DNA of 64,000 nucleotides from JAFLCL01 sp039809495 (GTDB lineage Bacteria > Myxococcota_A > Polyangia > Polyangiales > Sandaracinaceae). The translations under genes and the position numbers were made by a program. Position 1 is the stretch's first letter. Each line of letters begins with the position of its first letter. Positions 7,895 to 17,105 of this stretch are shown piece after piece. Location: assembly GCA_039809495.1 (NCBI GenBank), contig JBDHVC010000014.1:23791-87790 (forward strand), written 5' to 3'. The notes under the pieces are model-generated. The model had not been told where the DNA came from. It saw only the letters and a list, made by a program, of their open reading frames with translations, and searched no databases.

Positions 7895-9217
7895 ATGCGC
7901 CTCTCGATCATCGCCTCGTCGGTGCTCCTGCTCGCCGCGTGCGGCGGCGCGACGGCTCGCCCGCGCGCCCGGCCGAGCGAGGCTCCGGGACCGCTCTGGG
8001 TGCTCGCGCCCCACCCGGACGACGAGGTGCTCTTCGGCGCCGAGGCGATCCGGCGCGCGGTGAGCGAGCGTCGCCCCGTCTCCGTCGTCGTGATGACGAA
8101 CGGCGATCTCGGCTGCGAGCGCGACGGCTACCTCCGCGAGCGTGAGTCGATCGCGGGCCTCGCCGAGCTCGGCGTCGCCGCCGATCGCGTCCACTTCCTC
8201 GGCTACCCCGACGGCCACCTCGCGGAGCTCGGCGCCACGCCGCTCGCGCCCCTCGAGCGGCGCATGGCGGACGGCGCCTGTGGTCTTGGGCAGACGACGT
8301 ACGCGGCCGAGGGCGCGGGGCACGTCGACGAGCACACGCGGCGCACGGGCGAGCCCGCGCCCTACACGGCCTCGAGCGCGATCGGGGATCTCGCGGCGCT
8401 CCTCGAGGCGGAGCGGCCGAGCGACATCTACGTCTCGCACCCGATCGACGAGCACCCCGATCACGCGACGACGTACGTCCTCTTGCGACGCGCCCTCGAG
8501 CGCGCCCGCCTCGAGCGCCTCCCGCGCGTCCACCGCGCCCTCGTCCACGAGGGCGGCTGCTGGCCCAACGGCGATCGCCCGCGCGAGCCCTGCGCGCCCA
8601 TCGGGGACGTGCTCGGCACGCCGTACCCGCCTCTCCCCGCGCCGATCGCCGCCTACGCGCCGAACGAGCACCTCGTCGCGGCGGACGGCGGCGCGCGCGC
8701 TCGCGCCGCGATCGCGCAGTACCGCTCGCAGCTCCACGTCGCGGTCGAGCACGACTGGCTCGGGACCTTCGCCCGCGGCGAGTCGATCGCGTGGACGGAA
8801 GCGCTCACGCGCGAGGGAGCGCGGATCGTCCGCGCGCGAGGCCCCGGGCGCGAGGAGCCGCGCGAGCTCGAATTCGACGCGACGCTGCCGCCCGAGGACG
8901 CGATCACGATCACGATCGGCGCCGCCGACCTGCCGCTCACGATCACGATCGCGCCCGACTGGGTGAGCTTCGCGCGCGGCGCGAGCCTCCTTCGACGCGT
9001 CCACGTCGCGGACGTGGAGGGCACCCACCGCTGGTCGCTCCGCGCCGATCGCCGCGAGGACGACCGCGTGATCGAGCTCGAGCTCCGACGGGACGGAGCT
9101 CCGGTCGCGTACGCGGAGGACCTCGACCTCGCGGCGCTCCGCGAGCCCGGATGCGCCATCACCGAGAACGCGACGACGGTTCGTAACTGTTCGATCTCAC
9201 ACACGAATTTCCGCTGA
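7895..9217 (+). CDS. PIG-L/LmbE family deacetylase, lipoprotein
   Basis: The 440-residue product has a short signal sequence with lipobox LLAAC and then a PIG-L deacetylase domain. The zinc motif APHPDDE lies at about residues 37-43 and the second half-site HPIDEHPDH at about 183. PIG-L enzymes remove acetyl groups from N-acetylglucosamine-type sugars. The C-terminal 150 residues are an extra beta-rich domain not needed for the core. The family is often cytoplasmic, so lipid anchoring suggests it acts on envelope or external glycans. A glycosyltransferase follows on the same strand after about 97 bp. The substrate is unknown. Confidence 0.87.
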   Translation: MRLSIIASSVLLLAACGGATARPRARPSEAPGPLWVLAPHPDDEVLFGAEAIRRAVSERRPVSVVVMTNGDLGCERDGYLRERESIAGLAELGVAADRVHFLGYPDGHLAELGATPLAPLERRMADGACGLGQTTYAAEGAGHVDEHTRRTGEPAPYTASSAIGDLAALLEAERPSDIYVSHPIDEHPDHATTYVLLRRALERARLERLPRVHRALVHEGGCWPNGDRPREPCAPIGDVLGTPYPPLPAPIAAYAPNEHLVAADGGARARAAIAQYRSQLHVAVEHDWLGTFARGESIAWTEALTREGARIVRARGPGREEPRELEFDATLPPEDAITITIGAADLPLTITIAPDWVSFARGASLLRRVHVADVEGTHRWSLRADRREDDRVIELELRRDGAPVAYAEDLDLAALREPGCAITENATTVRNCSISHTNFR

Positions 9218-9314
9218 GAGCGCCAACCCGTCGCGGCGCCCGTGGCGCGCGACGAGCGCTCGGCGCGGCGTCTGGTAAGGAGCGCCTCCAGTCCGGGTCA
9301 CTCGCACACGATTT

Positions 9315-10832
9315 ATGCGCAACTCCGCTGCTTCGTCTGCTGACGCGCCAAGTTTGGCCCTCATCGCACCCTCTCCGAGCTCGCCGGCGTTCGCGCCGAG
9401 CGATCGCTTCGAGGAGGGCAAAGATGCGTGCGCCTTCGGCGTCGCCGAGCTCCCCCTCGCAACAACCCAGCCCTCGCTCGAGCGCGGCCCCGACCGGGCG
9501 ACGCTCGACGCGAAGGGCGCCCGAGCGCCGCTCGGCCCCTGGCCGAGGTCCGCGCTCCTCTGGCGGCTCGTCGTCGCGACGGTGACGCTGGGCGTCTTCC
9601 TCGACCTCGTGGTCCACAGCGCCGCGGCGCTCTTCTCCTCGTCGAACCGGCCGACGGCGCTCATCGCGGTGCTCACGTCGTTCGGCGTGATCGCGACCAC
9701 CTACTTCCTGCTCACGCTCTTCCACGCGCTCCGCTACCGCGCGGTCCGCGCCGCGGAGGATCGCGCGCTCCCGATGCTCACGGTGATCGTGCCCGCCTAC
9801 AACGAGGGGGCGGCCGTCGAGGTCGCGCTCCGCTCCGCGCTCGCGAGCGACTACCCGGCCGAGAGGCTCGAGGTCCTCGCGATCGATGACGGCTCGAGGG
9901 ACGACACGTGGGCCCACATCGAGGCCGTCGCGAGGGAGGCGCCCGAGCGCGTCATCGCGATCCGACAGCCGAGCAACCAGGGCAAGCGGGCGGCGCTCCT
10001 CGCGGGCTTTCTCCGCGCGCGCGGCGAGCTCGTCGTCACCGTCGACTCGGACTCGAAGCTCGAGCCGGGCGCGCTCCGCGCCATCGTCTCGCCGATGATC
10101 GCGGATCCGGAGGTCGCCGCGGTCGCCGGGCGCGTGAACGTGCTCAACCGCGACGCGAACCTCCTCACGCACCTGCTCGCTGCGCGCTTCTTCATCACGT
10201 TCGATCTGGCGCGAGCGGCGCAGTCTCGCTTCGGCGCGGTGCTCTGCACGCCCGGCGCGCTCAGCGCCTATCGGCTCGCCGCCGTGCGCGAGGTGCTCGA
10301 GGGCTGGTCCAAGCAGACCTTCTTCGGCCAGCCCTGCACCATCGCGGAGGACCGCGCCCTCACGACCTGGCTCCTTCGGCGCGGCCACCGCTCGGTCTAC
10401 CAGCGCACGGCCGTCGTCGAGACGCTCATGCCCACGGACCTGCGCCGCATGGCGCGCATGCTCGTGCGCTGGGAGCGGGGCAACATCCGCGAGGATCTCG
10501 TGATGCTCCCCCTGCTCGTGCGGCGCTGGCGGCGCCGCGACCAGTGGTGGCCGACGATGGAGATCCTCATCGAGCTGGCCCAGTACCCGGTCGGCTGGGC
10601 AGGGCTCGCGCTCCTCGCCGTCCGCATCGCGCACGACCCCTCGACGCTCGGCACCCTCGCCGCGACCGTCGTGCTCTCGGCCGTCGTGCAGACGCTCTAC
10701 ACGCTTCGGAGCGAGCGCGCGTCCGACTTCTTCTACGGCGTCGGCTACGCGCTCTTCGCGTTCATCGGGCTCCAGTGGGTCTTCCCCTACTCGCTGCTCA
10801 CGGTGCGCGACGGACGCTGGATGACGCGCTGA
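9315..10832 (+). CDS. family 2 glycosyltransferase, membrane (hyaluronan/PgaC-like)
   Basis: The 505-residue integral membrane protein has two N-terminal membrane segments (about 80-100 and 115-135), a GT2 catalytic domain and C-terminal membrane segments. Catalytic landmarks are TVIVPAYNEG (about 156), DDGSRDDT, the DxD-type motif VDSDSK (about 243), the base region AEDRAL (about 343) and a [QR]xxRW-type motif, LVRWERGN (about 383). Processive synthases of beta-linked polysaccharides share this set. A GT-C-like membrane gene follows after 31 bp, so an exopolysaccharide or glycolipid operon is likely. The ATG at 9315 has no good ribosome site, and the first 70 residues are low complexity, so the start is uncertain. 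Confidence 0.85.
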   Translation: MRNSAASSADAPSLALIAPSPSSPAFAPSDRFEEGKDACAFGVAELPLATTQPSLERGPDRATLDAKGARAPLGPWPRSALLWRLVVATVTLGVFLDLVVHSAAALFSSSNRPTALIAVLTSFGVIATTYFLLTLFHALRYRAVRAAEDRALPMLTVIVPAYNEGAAVEVALRSALASDYPAERLEVLAIDDGSRDDTWAHIEAVAREAPERVIAIRQPSNQGKRAALLAGFLRARGELVVTVDSDSKLEPGALRAIVSPMIADPEVAAVAGRVNVLNRDANLLTHLLAARFFITFDLARAAQSRFGAVLCTPGALSAYRLAAVREVLEGWSKQTFFGQPCTIAEDRALTTWLLRRGHRSVYQRTAVVETLMPTDLRRMARMLVRWERGNIREDLVMLPLLVRRWRRRDQWWPTMEILIELAQYPVGWAGLALLAVRIAHDPSTLGTLAATVVLSAVVQTLYTLRSERASDFFYGVGYALFAFIGLQWVFPYSLLTVRDGRWMTR

Positions 10833-10851
10833 GCGTAGCGTGGCCGTGGGG

Positions 10852-10857
10852 TAGGCT
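10852..10857 (+). promoter_or_regulatory. -10-like hexamer TAGGCT, leaderless start
   Basis: TAGGCT ends 6 nt before the GTG at 10864, with no Shine-Dalgarno between. It lies in the 31-bp gap after the GT2 gene and could give independent expression of the downstream gene. Confidence 0.4.
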
Positions 10858-10863
10858 CGCGTC

Positions 10864-12705
10864 GTGCTCGCGCTCACCTTCGGTGCGCTCGCCGTCGCGG
10901 CCGTGATCCTCGCGGCGCGGCTCGCGCCCCACGCGAGCGTCCTCGAGCGCGCGCTCGCCGCGCTCGTGCTCGTGCCGGCGATGGCGGTCGGGATCGTCTA
11001 CGGGCTCTCTTGGCTCCACGCGATCACGCCCACCGCCTGGGTGCTCTCGAGCCTCCTCGTGGGCGCGCTCTCGGTCGTGACGCTCGGGCGCGGCGCGCTC
11101 GCCGGCGTCGAGGCCGATCTCGCCGAGCTCGGGCGGGCGGCGCGTCGGCTCGGCCAGGATCCGCGCGCGATCGCGATGACGCTCGGCGCGCTCGGCTCGA
11201 TCGGCCTCGCCGTCCTCGCCGCGGGCGCGCTCGAGCCGTGGGCGTGGGACGCGCTCGGCTACCACCTCCCGATCGTCCACGACGCCCTCCGGAGCGGGAC
11301 GCTGCGCGTCGTCCCGACGAGCGTGATCTACGTGAATTGTTACCCGCGCCTCGTCGACGTCTTCTTCGTCGCGTGGCGCCTCTCGCTCGCGGACGAGACG
11401 TGGATCGACGCGGGCCAGCTCCCCTTCGCCCTGCTCGGCGTCGTGGCGATCGCGGCCCTCGTCCAGCGCGGCCAGGCCTCGATCGAGGAGGCGATCGCCT
11501 TCGCGAGCCTCTGGGCGGCGCTCCCGATCGTGATGCTCCAGCTCGCGACCGCGTACGTCGACGTCGCCGTCGCCGCCCTCTGCCTCGCCACGTTCGTGCT
11601 CGTCACGGCGCGGCTCGAGGGGGGCGCCGAGCTCATCGCCGGCGTCGCGGCGGGGCTGCTCCTCGGGAGCAAGCCCTCGGCGCCGCCGATCGTCCTCGTC
11701 GCGCTCGTCACGCTCGTCGTCCGCGCCGCCCGCGCCAAGCGCCTCGCGCGGGGGCTCCTCGGCGCGCTCCTCGCGCTCGCGATCGGCGCGTGGAAGTACC
11801 TCGAGAACCTGGCGATCCACGGGAACCCGATCTGGCCGGCGACGCTCACGCTCGGGCCGCTCCACTTCCCCGGCCGCGTGTCGATGGCCGAGCTCGCCTC
11901 GAGCAACCTCCCCGAGCCCTACCGCTCGATGGGGTGGCTCGCGCGGATCGCCTCGTCCTGGGCGACGATCGACTCGGATCGGTGGGTCTTCGACATGCGC
12001 CTCGGCGGCTTCGGGCCGCTCTTCGCGCTCGGGATCTTGCCCGCGGCCGTGATCGTGATCGGCCTCGCCGCGACGAGGAGCGCGCGGCTCCGAGCGCGGA
12101 TCGCGCCGGCCGTGCTCCCCGTCTCGCTGATCGTCGCGGCCACGCTCGCCTCGCCCGGCGCGTTCTGGTCGCGCTACACGATCGCCGTCCCCGGCGCGCT
12201 CCTCGCGCTCGTCGCGATCGCCTCGCTCGAGCTCTCGCCGCGCCTGCGGGGCGCCCTCGAGCTCTCGCTCGCCGCGCTCGCGCTCGTCGGCCTCGGGCTC
12301 TCGTGGCGTGGCCTCACCGACGGCGGGCCGAGCCTCTTCGAGCTCCTCGCGCTCCCGCCCGAGGCGCGCGTGACGGCCTACGCGATGGACGCAGAGGAGG
12401 CCGACTGGCGCGCCGCGCGGGCGCTGGTCGGCCCCGACGAGGCGTTCGGCTACGACGCGTGCTTCGGCCTGCCTGGCCGCCTCGCGCGGCGCGACGGAAC
12501 CGGACGCATCGCCTACTTCGGCGAGGATCCGCCGACGGAGGCCGCGCTCCTGCGCTGGATCGACGAGGAGCGCGTGCGCGTCGTCGCGCTCGATCAGGGC
12601 GCCGCGAGCGCGATCGCGCGGGCTCACCCCGAGCGCTTCGAGGAGCGCTTCGCGAGCGCGTACCCCGAGTGGCAGCCCTGCGTCGTCTTCAGCGTGCGGC
12701 GCTGA
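10864..12705 (+). CDS. polytopic membrane protein, GT-C glycosyltransferase-like
   Basis: The 613-residue product has about twelve hydrophobic segments separated by short loops, and a large polar C-terminal part (about 500-613). The loop after the second helix group (WAWDALGYHLPIVHDAL) carries an acidic residue where GT-C (ArnT/PMT-like) enzymes bind metal and lipid phosphate donor. GT-C enzymes move sugars from polyprenyl-phosphate to acceptors on the outer face of the membrane. It follows the GT2 gene by 31 bp. Its 3' end overlaps the convergent gene by 17 bp. Assignment to a named family is tentative. Confidence 0.7.
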   Translation: MLALTFGALAVAAVILAARLAPHASVLERALAALVLVPAMAVGIVYGLSWLHAITPTAWVLSSLLVGALSVVTLGRGALAGVEADLAELGRAARRLGQDPRAIAMTLGALGSIGLAVLAAGALEPWAWDALGYHLPIVHDALRSGTLRVVPTSVIYVNCYPRLVDVFFVAWRLSLADETWIDAGQLPFALLGVVAIAALVQRGQASIEEAIAFASLWAALPIVMLQLATAYVDVAVAALCLATFVLVTARLEGGAELIAGVAAGLLLGSKPSAPPIVLVALVTLVVRAARAKRLARGLLGALLALAIGAWKYLENLAIHGNPIWPATLTLGPLHFPGRVSMAELASSNLPEPYRSMGWLARIASSWATIDSDRWVFDMRLGGFGPLFALGILPAAVIVIGLAATRSARLRARIAPAVLPVSLIVAATLASPGAFWSRYTIAVPGALLALVAIASLELSPRLRGALELSLAALALVGLGLSWRGLTDGGPSLFELLALPPEARVTAYAMDAEEADWRAARALVGPDEAFGYDACFGLPGRLARRDGTGRIAYFGEDPPTEAALLRWIDEERVRVVALDQGAASAIARAHPERFEERFASAYPEWQPCVVFSVRR

Positions 12706-14017
12706 TCGCGCTCGCGACGCCGCGCGCCGCCCCCTCGCGCTCGAACATCACGGACACGACGAGCCAGGCGGCCATCGGCGCGAGCTGGACGAGGAGCCGC
12801 GCGGCGACCGTGCCTTCGAGGGTGAATTCGGTGAGCCGCTCGGTCGAGGCGAGCAGGCCCAGAGAGAGCAGCGACGCCTGCGCGAGGAGCGCGAGGGCGC
12901 TCGCGCGACCTTCGTCCGTGCGGCGCGCAAGCGCGAAGGCCCCGAGCCCAAGCGTGATCGGCCACGCGAGGCCGAAGGAGGCGAGATCCGTCGCGGCCCG
13001 CGCGAGCTCGAGCGCGATCGGCGCGAGGCGGGTGAGCCCGGCGAAGGAGAGCGCGTGGTCGTCGTCCGCGACCCCGTGGAGCGCGAGCAGGGCGCGGAAG
13101 GAGACGAAGGAGGCGAGCCCGGAGAGCGCGACGAGGGCCGCGCCGCGGGCGCGCGCGCGGGGCGCGGGCGAGGCGGCGACGTGCGCGAGCGTGAGCGCGA
13201 GGACGTGGGCGATCCCCTCGTCCTTCGTGCCCGCGAGGAGGAACGCGATCGCGATCGCGACGTGGAGCGCCCGCGCGTCCTCGCGGGCGCGCTCGAGCGC
13301 GCGGTGGAGCGCCAGCGCGAGGAGCCCGACGACGAGGTCGAGGTGCGCGCTCCGCAGGTGCACGAGGACGAGCGGCATCGTGAGGAGCGCGACGAACCAA
13401 GCGAGCCGACGTCGCGGTGAGAGGAGCACGAGCGCGAGGCTCAGCGAGAGGCCCACGAGCGCCGAGGCGCCCGCGACGAGCGCCGGGAGCTCCGGCCGCG
13501 CAGAGGCCAGGAGGCTCTCCGCCAGCGAGCCGAGGATGGGGTAGCCGCGCGGGACGATCGGCGCGCTCGGATCGAGCGCGGCCGCGCGGAGCGCCAGCGG
13601 CCCGAGGCGCGCCTTCGCGAGCCAGACGTGCTCGTCCCAGTAGAGCGGCACCGCTGGGCGCGCGGCGACGATCAGCCAGCCGAGCGCGAGCGGGACGAGG
13701 CCGAGCCAGCCCTCGCGCGCCGCGCCGTGATCGGCGAGGCCGTGGACCGCGGCGCCCCGCGTCGCGCGAGCGCGGCGGGCGAGGAGGTGGAGCGCGAGGA
13801 GCGCGCAGGTGGCGAGCGGCGTGAGGATCGTCGCGAGCGTGAGCGTGAGCCCGACGACGACGCGGAGGATCGCGCGCGTGACGATCGCGTCGGCCGTCCG
13901 GGGCGCCGCCTCGACGAGCGCCTCGAGCGGCCCCCCGAGGAGCCGATCGGCGAGCACGCCGAGCGCGAGCGACGCGGCGAGGAAGGGCAGCGCGAGGTGG
14001 AGCGACGCGAGGACCAT
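12689..14017 (-). CDS. polytopic membrane protein, GT-C/GT39-like
   Basis: The 442-residue protein has nine to eleven hydrophobic segments. The motif PLYWDEHVWLAKARLG after the second or third helix matches the W-D-E loop of GT39-type glycosyltransferases, and LRSAHLDLVVGLLAL resembles the second conserved loop. The ATG shares its A with the upstream gene's TGA (TGATG), so the two are translationally coupled. It converges on the 10864 gene with a 17-bp tail overlap. The acceptor is unknown. Confidence 0.7.
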   Translation of the reverse strand: MVLASLHLALPFLAASLALGVLADRLLGGPLEALVEAAPRTADAIVTRAILRVVVGLTLTLATILTPLATCALLALHLLARRARATRGAAVHGLADHGAAREGWLGLVPLALGWLIVAARPAVPLYWDEHVWLAKARLGPLALRAAALDPSAPIVPRGYPILGSLAESLLASARPELPALVAGASALVGLSLSLALVLLSPRRRLAWFVALLTMPLVLVHLRSAHLDLVVGLLALALHRALERAREDARALHVAIAIAFLLAGTKDEGIAHVLALTLAHVAASPAPRARARGAALVALSGLASFVSFRALLALHGVADDDHALSFAGLTRLAPIALELARAATDLASFGLAWPITLGLGAFALARRTDEGRASALALLAQASLLSLGLLASTERLTEFTLEGTVAARLLVQLAPMAAWLVVSVMFEREGAARGVASAISAAR

Positions 14018-14532
14018 CACGGCGAGGCCCCGCAGACGAGGCGCGCGCCGCGCTCGACGCACGCGCCGTGGAGGGCGTCCGCGCGGAGCTCGATCGCGGC
14101 GGGCGACGCGCACGAGAGGCCGGAGAGCGCGAGCCGCTCGATGGGCGCGCACGCCGCGCACGCGTCGCCCTCGACCACCGCGCAGCCGTGCGCGCGCGCG
14201 AAGCGCCGCATCGAGCGCTCGAGGTCTCGGATCTCCTCCGCGCTCTGGGCGACGCGCGACGGCGCGTCCGCGCGCGAGCGGGCGAGCGCGAGGTAGCCAG
14301 GCGCCGCGGCGAGCAGGGCCGTGACCGCGACGAGCGCGGCGCGACGCCTCGAGGTGATCCCCTTCGCCCGCCAGCCCGCGAAGACGAGCGCGGCCAGGAG
14401 GAGCCACGCGAGCGCGCGCGAGGCGCTCGCCTCACCCAGCCGCGCGTCGCGACAGACGCCGTTGGCGCCGTCGATGACGAGCGCGTCGGTCGTGACGAGG
14501 CAGCGGGGATCGGTGAGGGGGTCGGGCTCCAC
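14017..14532 (-). CDS. hypothetical membrane protein with Cys-rich C-terminus
   Basis: This 171-residue product begins with GTG. Two hydrophobic segments lie at about 40-58 and 65-83. They are followed by a helical stretch and a C-terminal domain with six Cys (CAVVEGDACAACAP, LSCAS, GACVERG, LVCG). If the C-terminal half is outside the membrane, these could form disulfides. Start choice rests on a -10-like hexamer 6 nt upstream. It is coupled to the GT-C-like gene downstream, so it may be an accessory of that enzyme. I do not recognise the family. Confidence 0.6.
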   Translation of the reverse strand: MEPDPLTDPRCLVTTDALVIDGANGVCRDARLGEASASRALAWLLLAALVFAGWRAKGITSRRRAALVAVTALLAAAPGYLALARSRADAPSRVAQSAEEIRDLERSMRRFARAHGCAVVEGDACAACAPIERLALSGLSCASPAAIELRADALHGACVERGARLVCGASP

Positions 14533-14538
14533 GGGGGA

Positions 14539-14544
14539 GTCCTA
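14539..14544 (-). promoter_or_regulatory. -10-like hexamer TAGGAC, leaderless start
   Basis: On the minus strand TAGGAC ends 6 nt before the GTG at 14532. The intervening bases are all pyrimidine, so there is no Shine-Dalgarno. Confidence 0.35.
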
Positions 14545-14643
14545 GCGCCGCTCCGCGCCCATCCCAGCCGGCCGGGCGCCCCCGCGCGGGCGGGCCGAGA
14601 TCGTCGCGGTGCCGGACGATCCCTCACGCGCCTTCCTGCTCGC

Positions 14644-14672
14644 AGCACGAATCCGTCGCCCTGACTCGCGCT
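14644..14672 (-). repeat. isolated copy of repeat hairpin C
   Basis: AGCACGAATC (14644-14653) and GACTCGCGCT (14663-14672) form a stem with G-T wobbles. Read on the minus strand, the loop (TCAGGGCGACGGAT) matches the last hairpin of the full repeats at 52982, 58562 and 59603. It sits 28 nt past the FG-GAP gene stop and 112 nt before the 14532 start. Confidence 0.55.
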
Positions 14673-14699
14673 CTTCCGCCGTCGTCGGCGGGACGGCCG

Positions 14700-17039
14700 T
14701 CAGTCGACCGTGTCGCAGCCCACGTTCGGCTGGAGGCCGAAGTTGTTGCCCTCGTAGCACTCGTCCGCGCTGCCGTCGGGATCGGCGACGACGTAGACGT
14801 CGACGGCGTGATCGGAGGGGAGCAGCGAGGTGCAGCTCGCCTCCTCGCACGCGCCGACGCCGAGGAAGGTCGGGCTCTCGACGCGACACATCACCGGGCC
14901 GTCGGCGGCCCCCGCGCGGAACTCCACGACGAAGCCCGCCGCCATCGGCAAGGCGCCGCGGTTACAGACCCGCGCGCGCAGCGTCGCGTGCCCCGTCTCG
15001 TCGCAGGGGACGCGGAGCCGATCGCTCACGGCGGCCGTCGTCAGGTCGGGGATCCCGAGCGCGGCGAGCTCACCCTGGACGTTCTGGCGGAAGTTGTTGA
15101 GCTCCGGGTCGCGCCAGTTGAGCGAGGCGGCGCTCGAGCGGGGGATCTGGCCGCGATCGCCGACGTTCGTCACCGAGTACGCGTGCTGGTTCCAGACGGG
15201 GCGCGACGCCGCCCAGCGATCCTCGACGTCGCGCAGAACGACGATCCCGTGGCCGTGCTCGTAGCCCGTGGAGGGGTGGAGCGGATCCGTCGCGGGACAG
15301 GCGATCGAGCCGTAGTCGTTCACCGAGCTGACGATCTCCGAGTGGAAGTCGCCGTCGACGTCGACGATGACCGGGTTCTCGTAGGTCGTCCCGCTCGAGC
15401 GCGGCGCGCTGTAGAGGACGACGCCGTCGATCCCGCGGTAGATGCGCAGGTAGCACTCGTCCGCGTAGACGACCTCCGCCGCGCCGTCCGCGTCGAAGTC
15501 GAAGACGCTCGAGCCCGTCACGCTCGAGCTCCGATCCTGCGAGGGCTGGTTCCAGAGCACGCCGTCGGTGCGCGAGGACGCGCAGCGGCTCGGATCGGGC
15601 GTCCCCACGCAGTCGAGGTCGTAGACGACGTAGTCGCCCCCGCCCGCCGTGGCGAACTCCCGCCGACCGTCTCCGTCGAAGTCGGCGATCGTCGGCGCGC
15701 CGCCCGTGCCCTCGCCGAGGATCGCGTAGGGGCCGAAGACGACCGTCCCCTCGATGGTCTGCACGCGCACGCGCCCCGCGGAGACGACGACGATCTCCAC
15801 GCGGTCTTCGCCGCTCGCGAGCGGGAAGTCGCCGAGGTCGGCGACCGCGACCTGCCCCGGGGTGAGCCCGTCCGCGTGGAAGTAGGGCTCGGCGACCCAG
15901 CCCGCGCTCGACCACTCGTAGAGGCCGTTGCCGAGCACCAATTCGGGCTTGCCGTCCTCGTCGACGTCGGCGATGACGGGCACGTAGCCCTTGCTGTAGG
16001 CGGGGAAGCCGAGCGAGGCGTCGAGGACGCAGCCCTCCGCGTCGTAGACCGTCGCGCCGTAGAGCACCTCCGCCACGCCGTCGTCGTCGAGGTCGTGGAT
16101 CGACGGACCGCTCCACTTGTCTGTGCCGCCCGTCGCGTCGGGGGTGCGGGCGCCGCCCGCGCACGTGCCCGAGCGCCAGCGGCGAACGAAGGTGTGGGCG
16201 TCAGGGTCCCACGCGAACGCGATCACGCCTCCGCCGTGCGCGGCCGCGACGATCTCCGGCCTCCCGTCGCCGTCGAGATCGCCCACCGCGACCGGCGCGG
16301 GGGCCATCGTCGCGTCGGCGACGACGCTCGAGGTCCACGTCTGCTCACAGCTCGCGCCGTCGATGACGCGGAGCACGCCGGGGTTCGTGTAGTGCCCCAC
16401 CGTCGGGAAGGTCGTGAAGACGATCGAGGGCCGGAGGGTCGCGGGATCGTCGTCGAGGTCGAAGTCGACGACGACGGGCGTCGCCATCACGTGGACGGAG
16501 AGCGGGAACGGGTCGCCATCGGGCGGCCCGACCCAGCGGCACTGCACGTCGGGCTCGATCGACTCGATGTCGATCGCGCGCGTGCAGCGGTCGTCGTGGT
16601 TGGGCTCGGCGGGCGTGCCCCAGGGCACGCAGATCCCGCCCTCGCAGCGCGAGTCCGACCAGCAGTCGTCGCCGCTCGCGCACTCGCCGCGATCGGGGAT
16701 GCACGTCGTCCCCGCGTAGCAGCGCTCGCCCGCCGCGCAGCAGGCCTCCCCGCACGCGAGCCGCGGCGCGACGCAGCCGGCGTCGGAGGGGAACGGCGCG
16801 TCCGCTCCGCTCGCGTCTCGCGCGCCGCCGTCGAGGGGGCCGGCGTCCTCGCGCGCCACGCAGACGCGGTCGATACACGCCTGGCCCGCGGGGCACTCGG
16901 CGCTCGAGGCGCAGCCGCCGGTCGGCGCTCCGCAGTCGCAGCCGCCGAGGCCGAGGGCGAGCGAGAGGCCGAGGGACGCGGCGAGGGCGAGGCGAGCGGA
17001 GCCCCCGCGCGGGGAGCGAGGATCGAAGCGAGAAGCCAT
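14700..17039 (-). CDS. FG-GAP/VCBS-repeat lipoprotein with C-terminal CARDB-like domain
   Basis: The 779-residue product starts at ATG 17039 with a signal sequence and lipobox LGGC. A Cys-rich segment follows (about 25-140; GGCASSAECPAGQACIDRVC, CSSG-type EGF-like spacing). Next come about seven FG-GAP/VCBS repeats with calcium-type loops such as VGDLDGDGRPEIVAA, IADVDEDGKPELVLG and IADFDGDGRREF, which should fold as a beta-propeller. The last 120 residues (DLTTAAVSDRLRVPCDETG, then ADECYEGNNFG) look like a CARDB adhesion domain. Such proteins are outer-surface binding proteins. Nothing catalytic is visible. Confidence 0.87.
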   Translation of the reverse strand: MASRFDPRSPRGGSARLALAASLGLSLALGLGGCDCGAPTGGCASSAECPAGQACIDRVCVAREDAGPLDGGARDASGADAPFPSDAGCVAPRLACGEACCAAGERCYAGTTCIPDRGECASGDDCWSDSRCEGGICVPWGTPAEPNHDDRCTRAIDIESIEPDVQCRWVGPPDGDPFPLSVHVMATPVVVDFDLDDDPATLRPSIVFTTFPTVGHYTNPGVLRVIDGASCEQTWTSSVVADATMAPAPVAVGDLDGDGRPEIVAAAHGGGVIAFAWDPDAHTFVRRWRSGTCAGGARTPDATGGTDKWSGPSIHDLDDDGVAEVLYGATVYDAEGCVLDASLGFPAYSKGYVPVIADVDEDGKPELVLGNGLYEWSSAGWVAEPYFHADGLTPGQVAVADLGDFPLASGEDRVEIVVVSAGRVRVQTIEGTVVFGPYAILGEGTGGAPTIADFDGDGRREFATAGGGDYVVYDLDCVGTPDPSRCASSRTDGVLWNQPSQDRSSSVTGSSVFDFDADGAAEVVYADECYLRIYRGIDGVVLYSAPRSSGTTYENPVIVDVDGDFHSEIVSSVNDYGSIACPATDPLHPSTGYEHGHGIVVLRDVEDRWAASRPVWNQHAYSVTNVGDRGQIPRSSAASLNWRDPELNNFRQNVQGELAALGIPDLTTAAVSDRLRVPCDETGHATLRARVCNRGALPMAAGFVVEFRAGAADGPVMCRVESPTFLGVGACEEASCTSLLPSDHAVDVYVVADPDGSADECYEGNNFGLQPNVGCDTVD

Positions 17040-17105
17040 GAGCCCATGGGAGCCGATCCGACCGAGCGTGGCAAGCGACATCGCCGCGGCACCGCCCGAG
17101 CGCCG

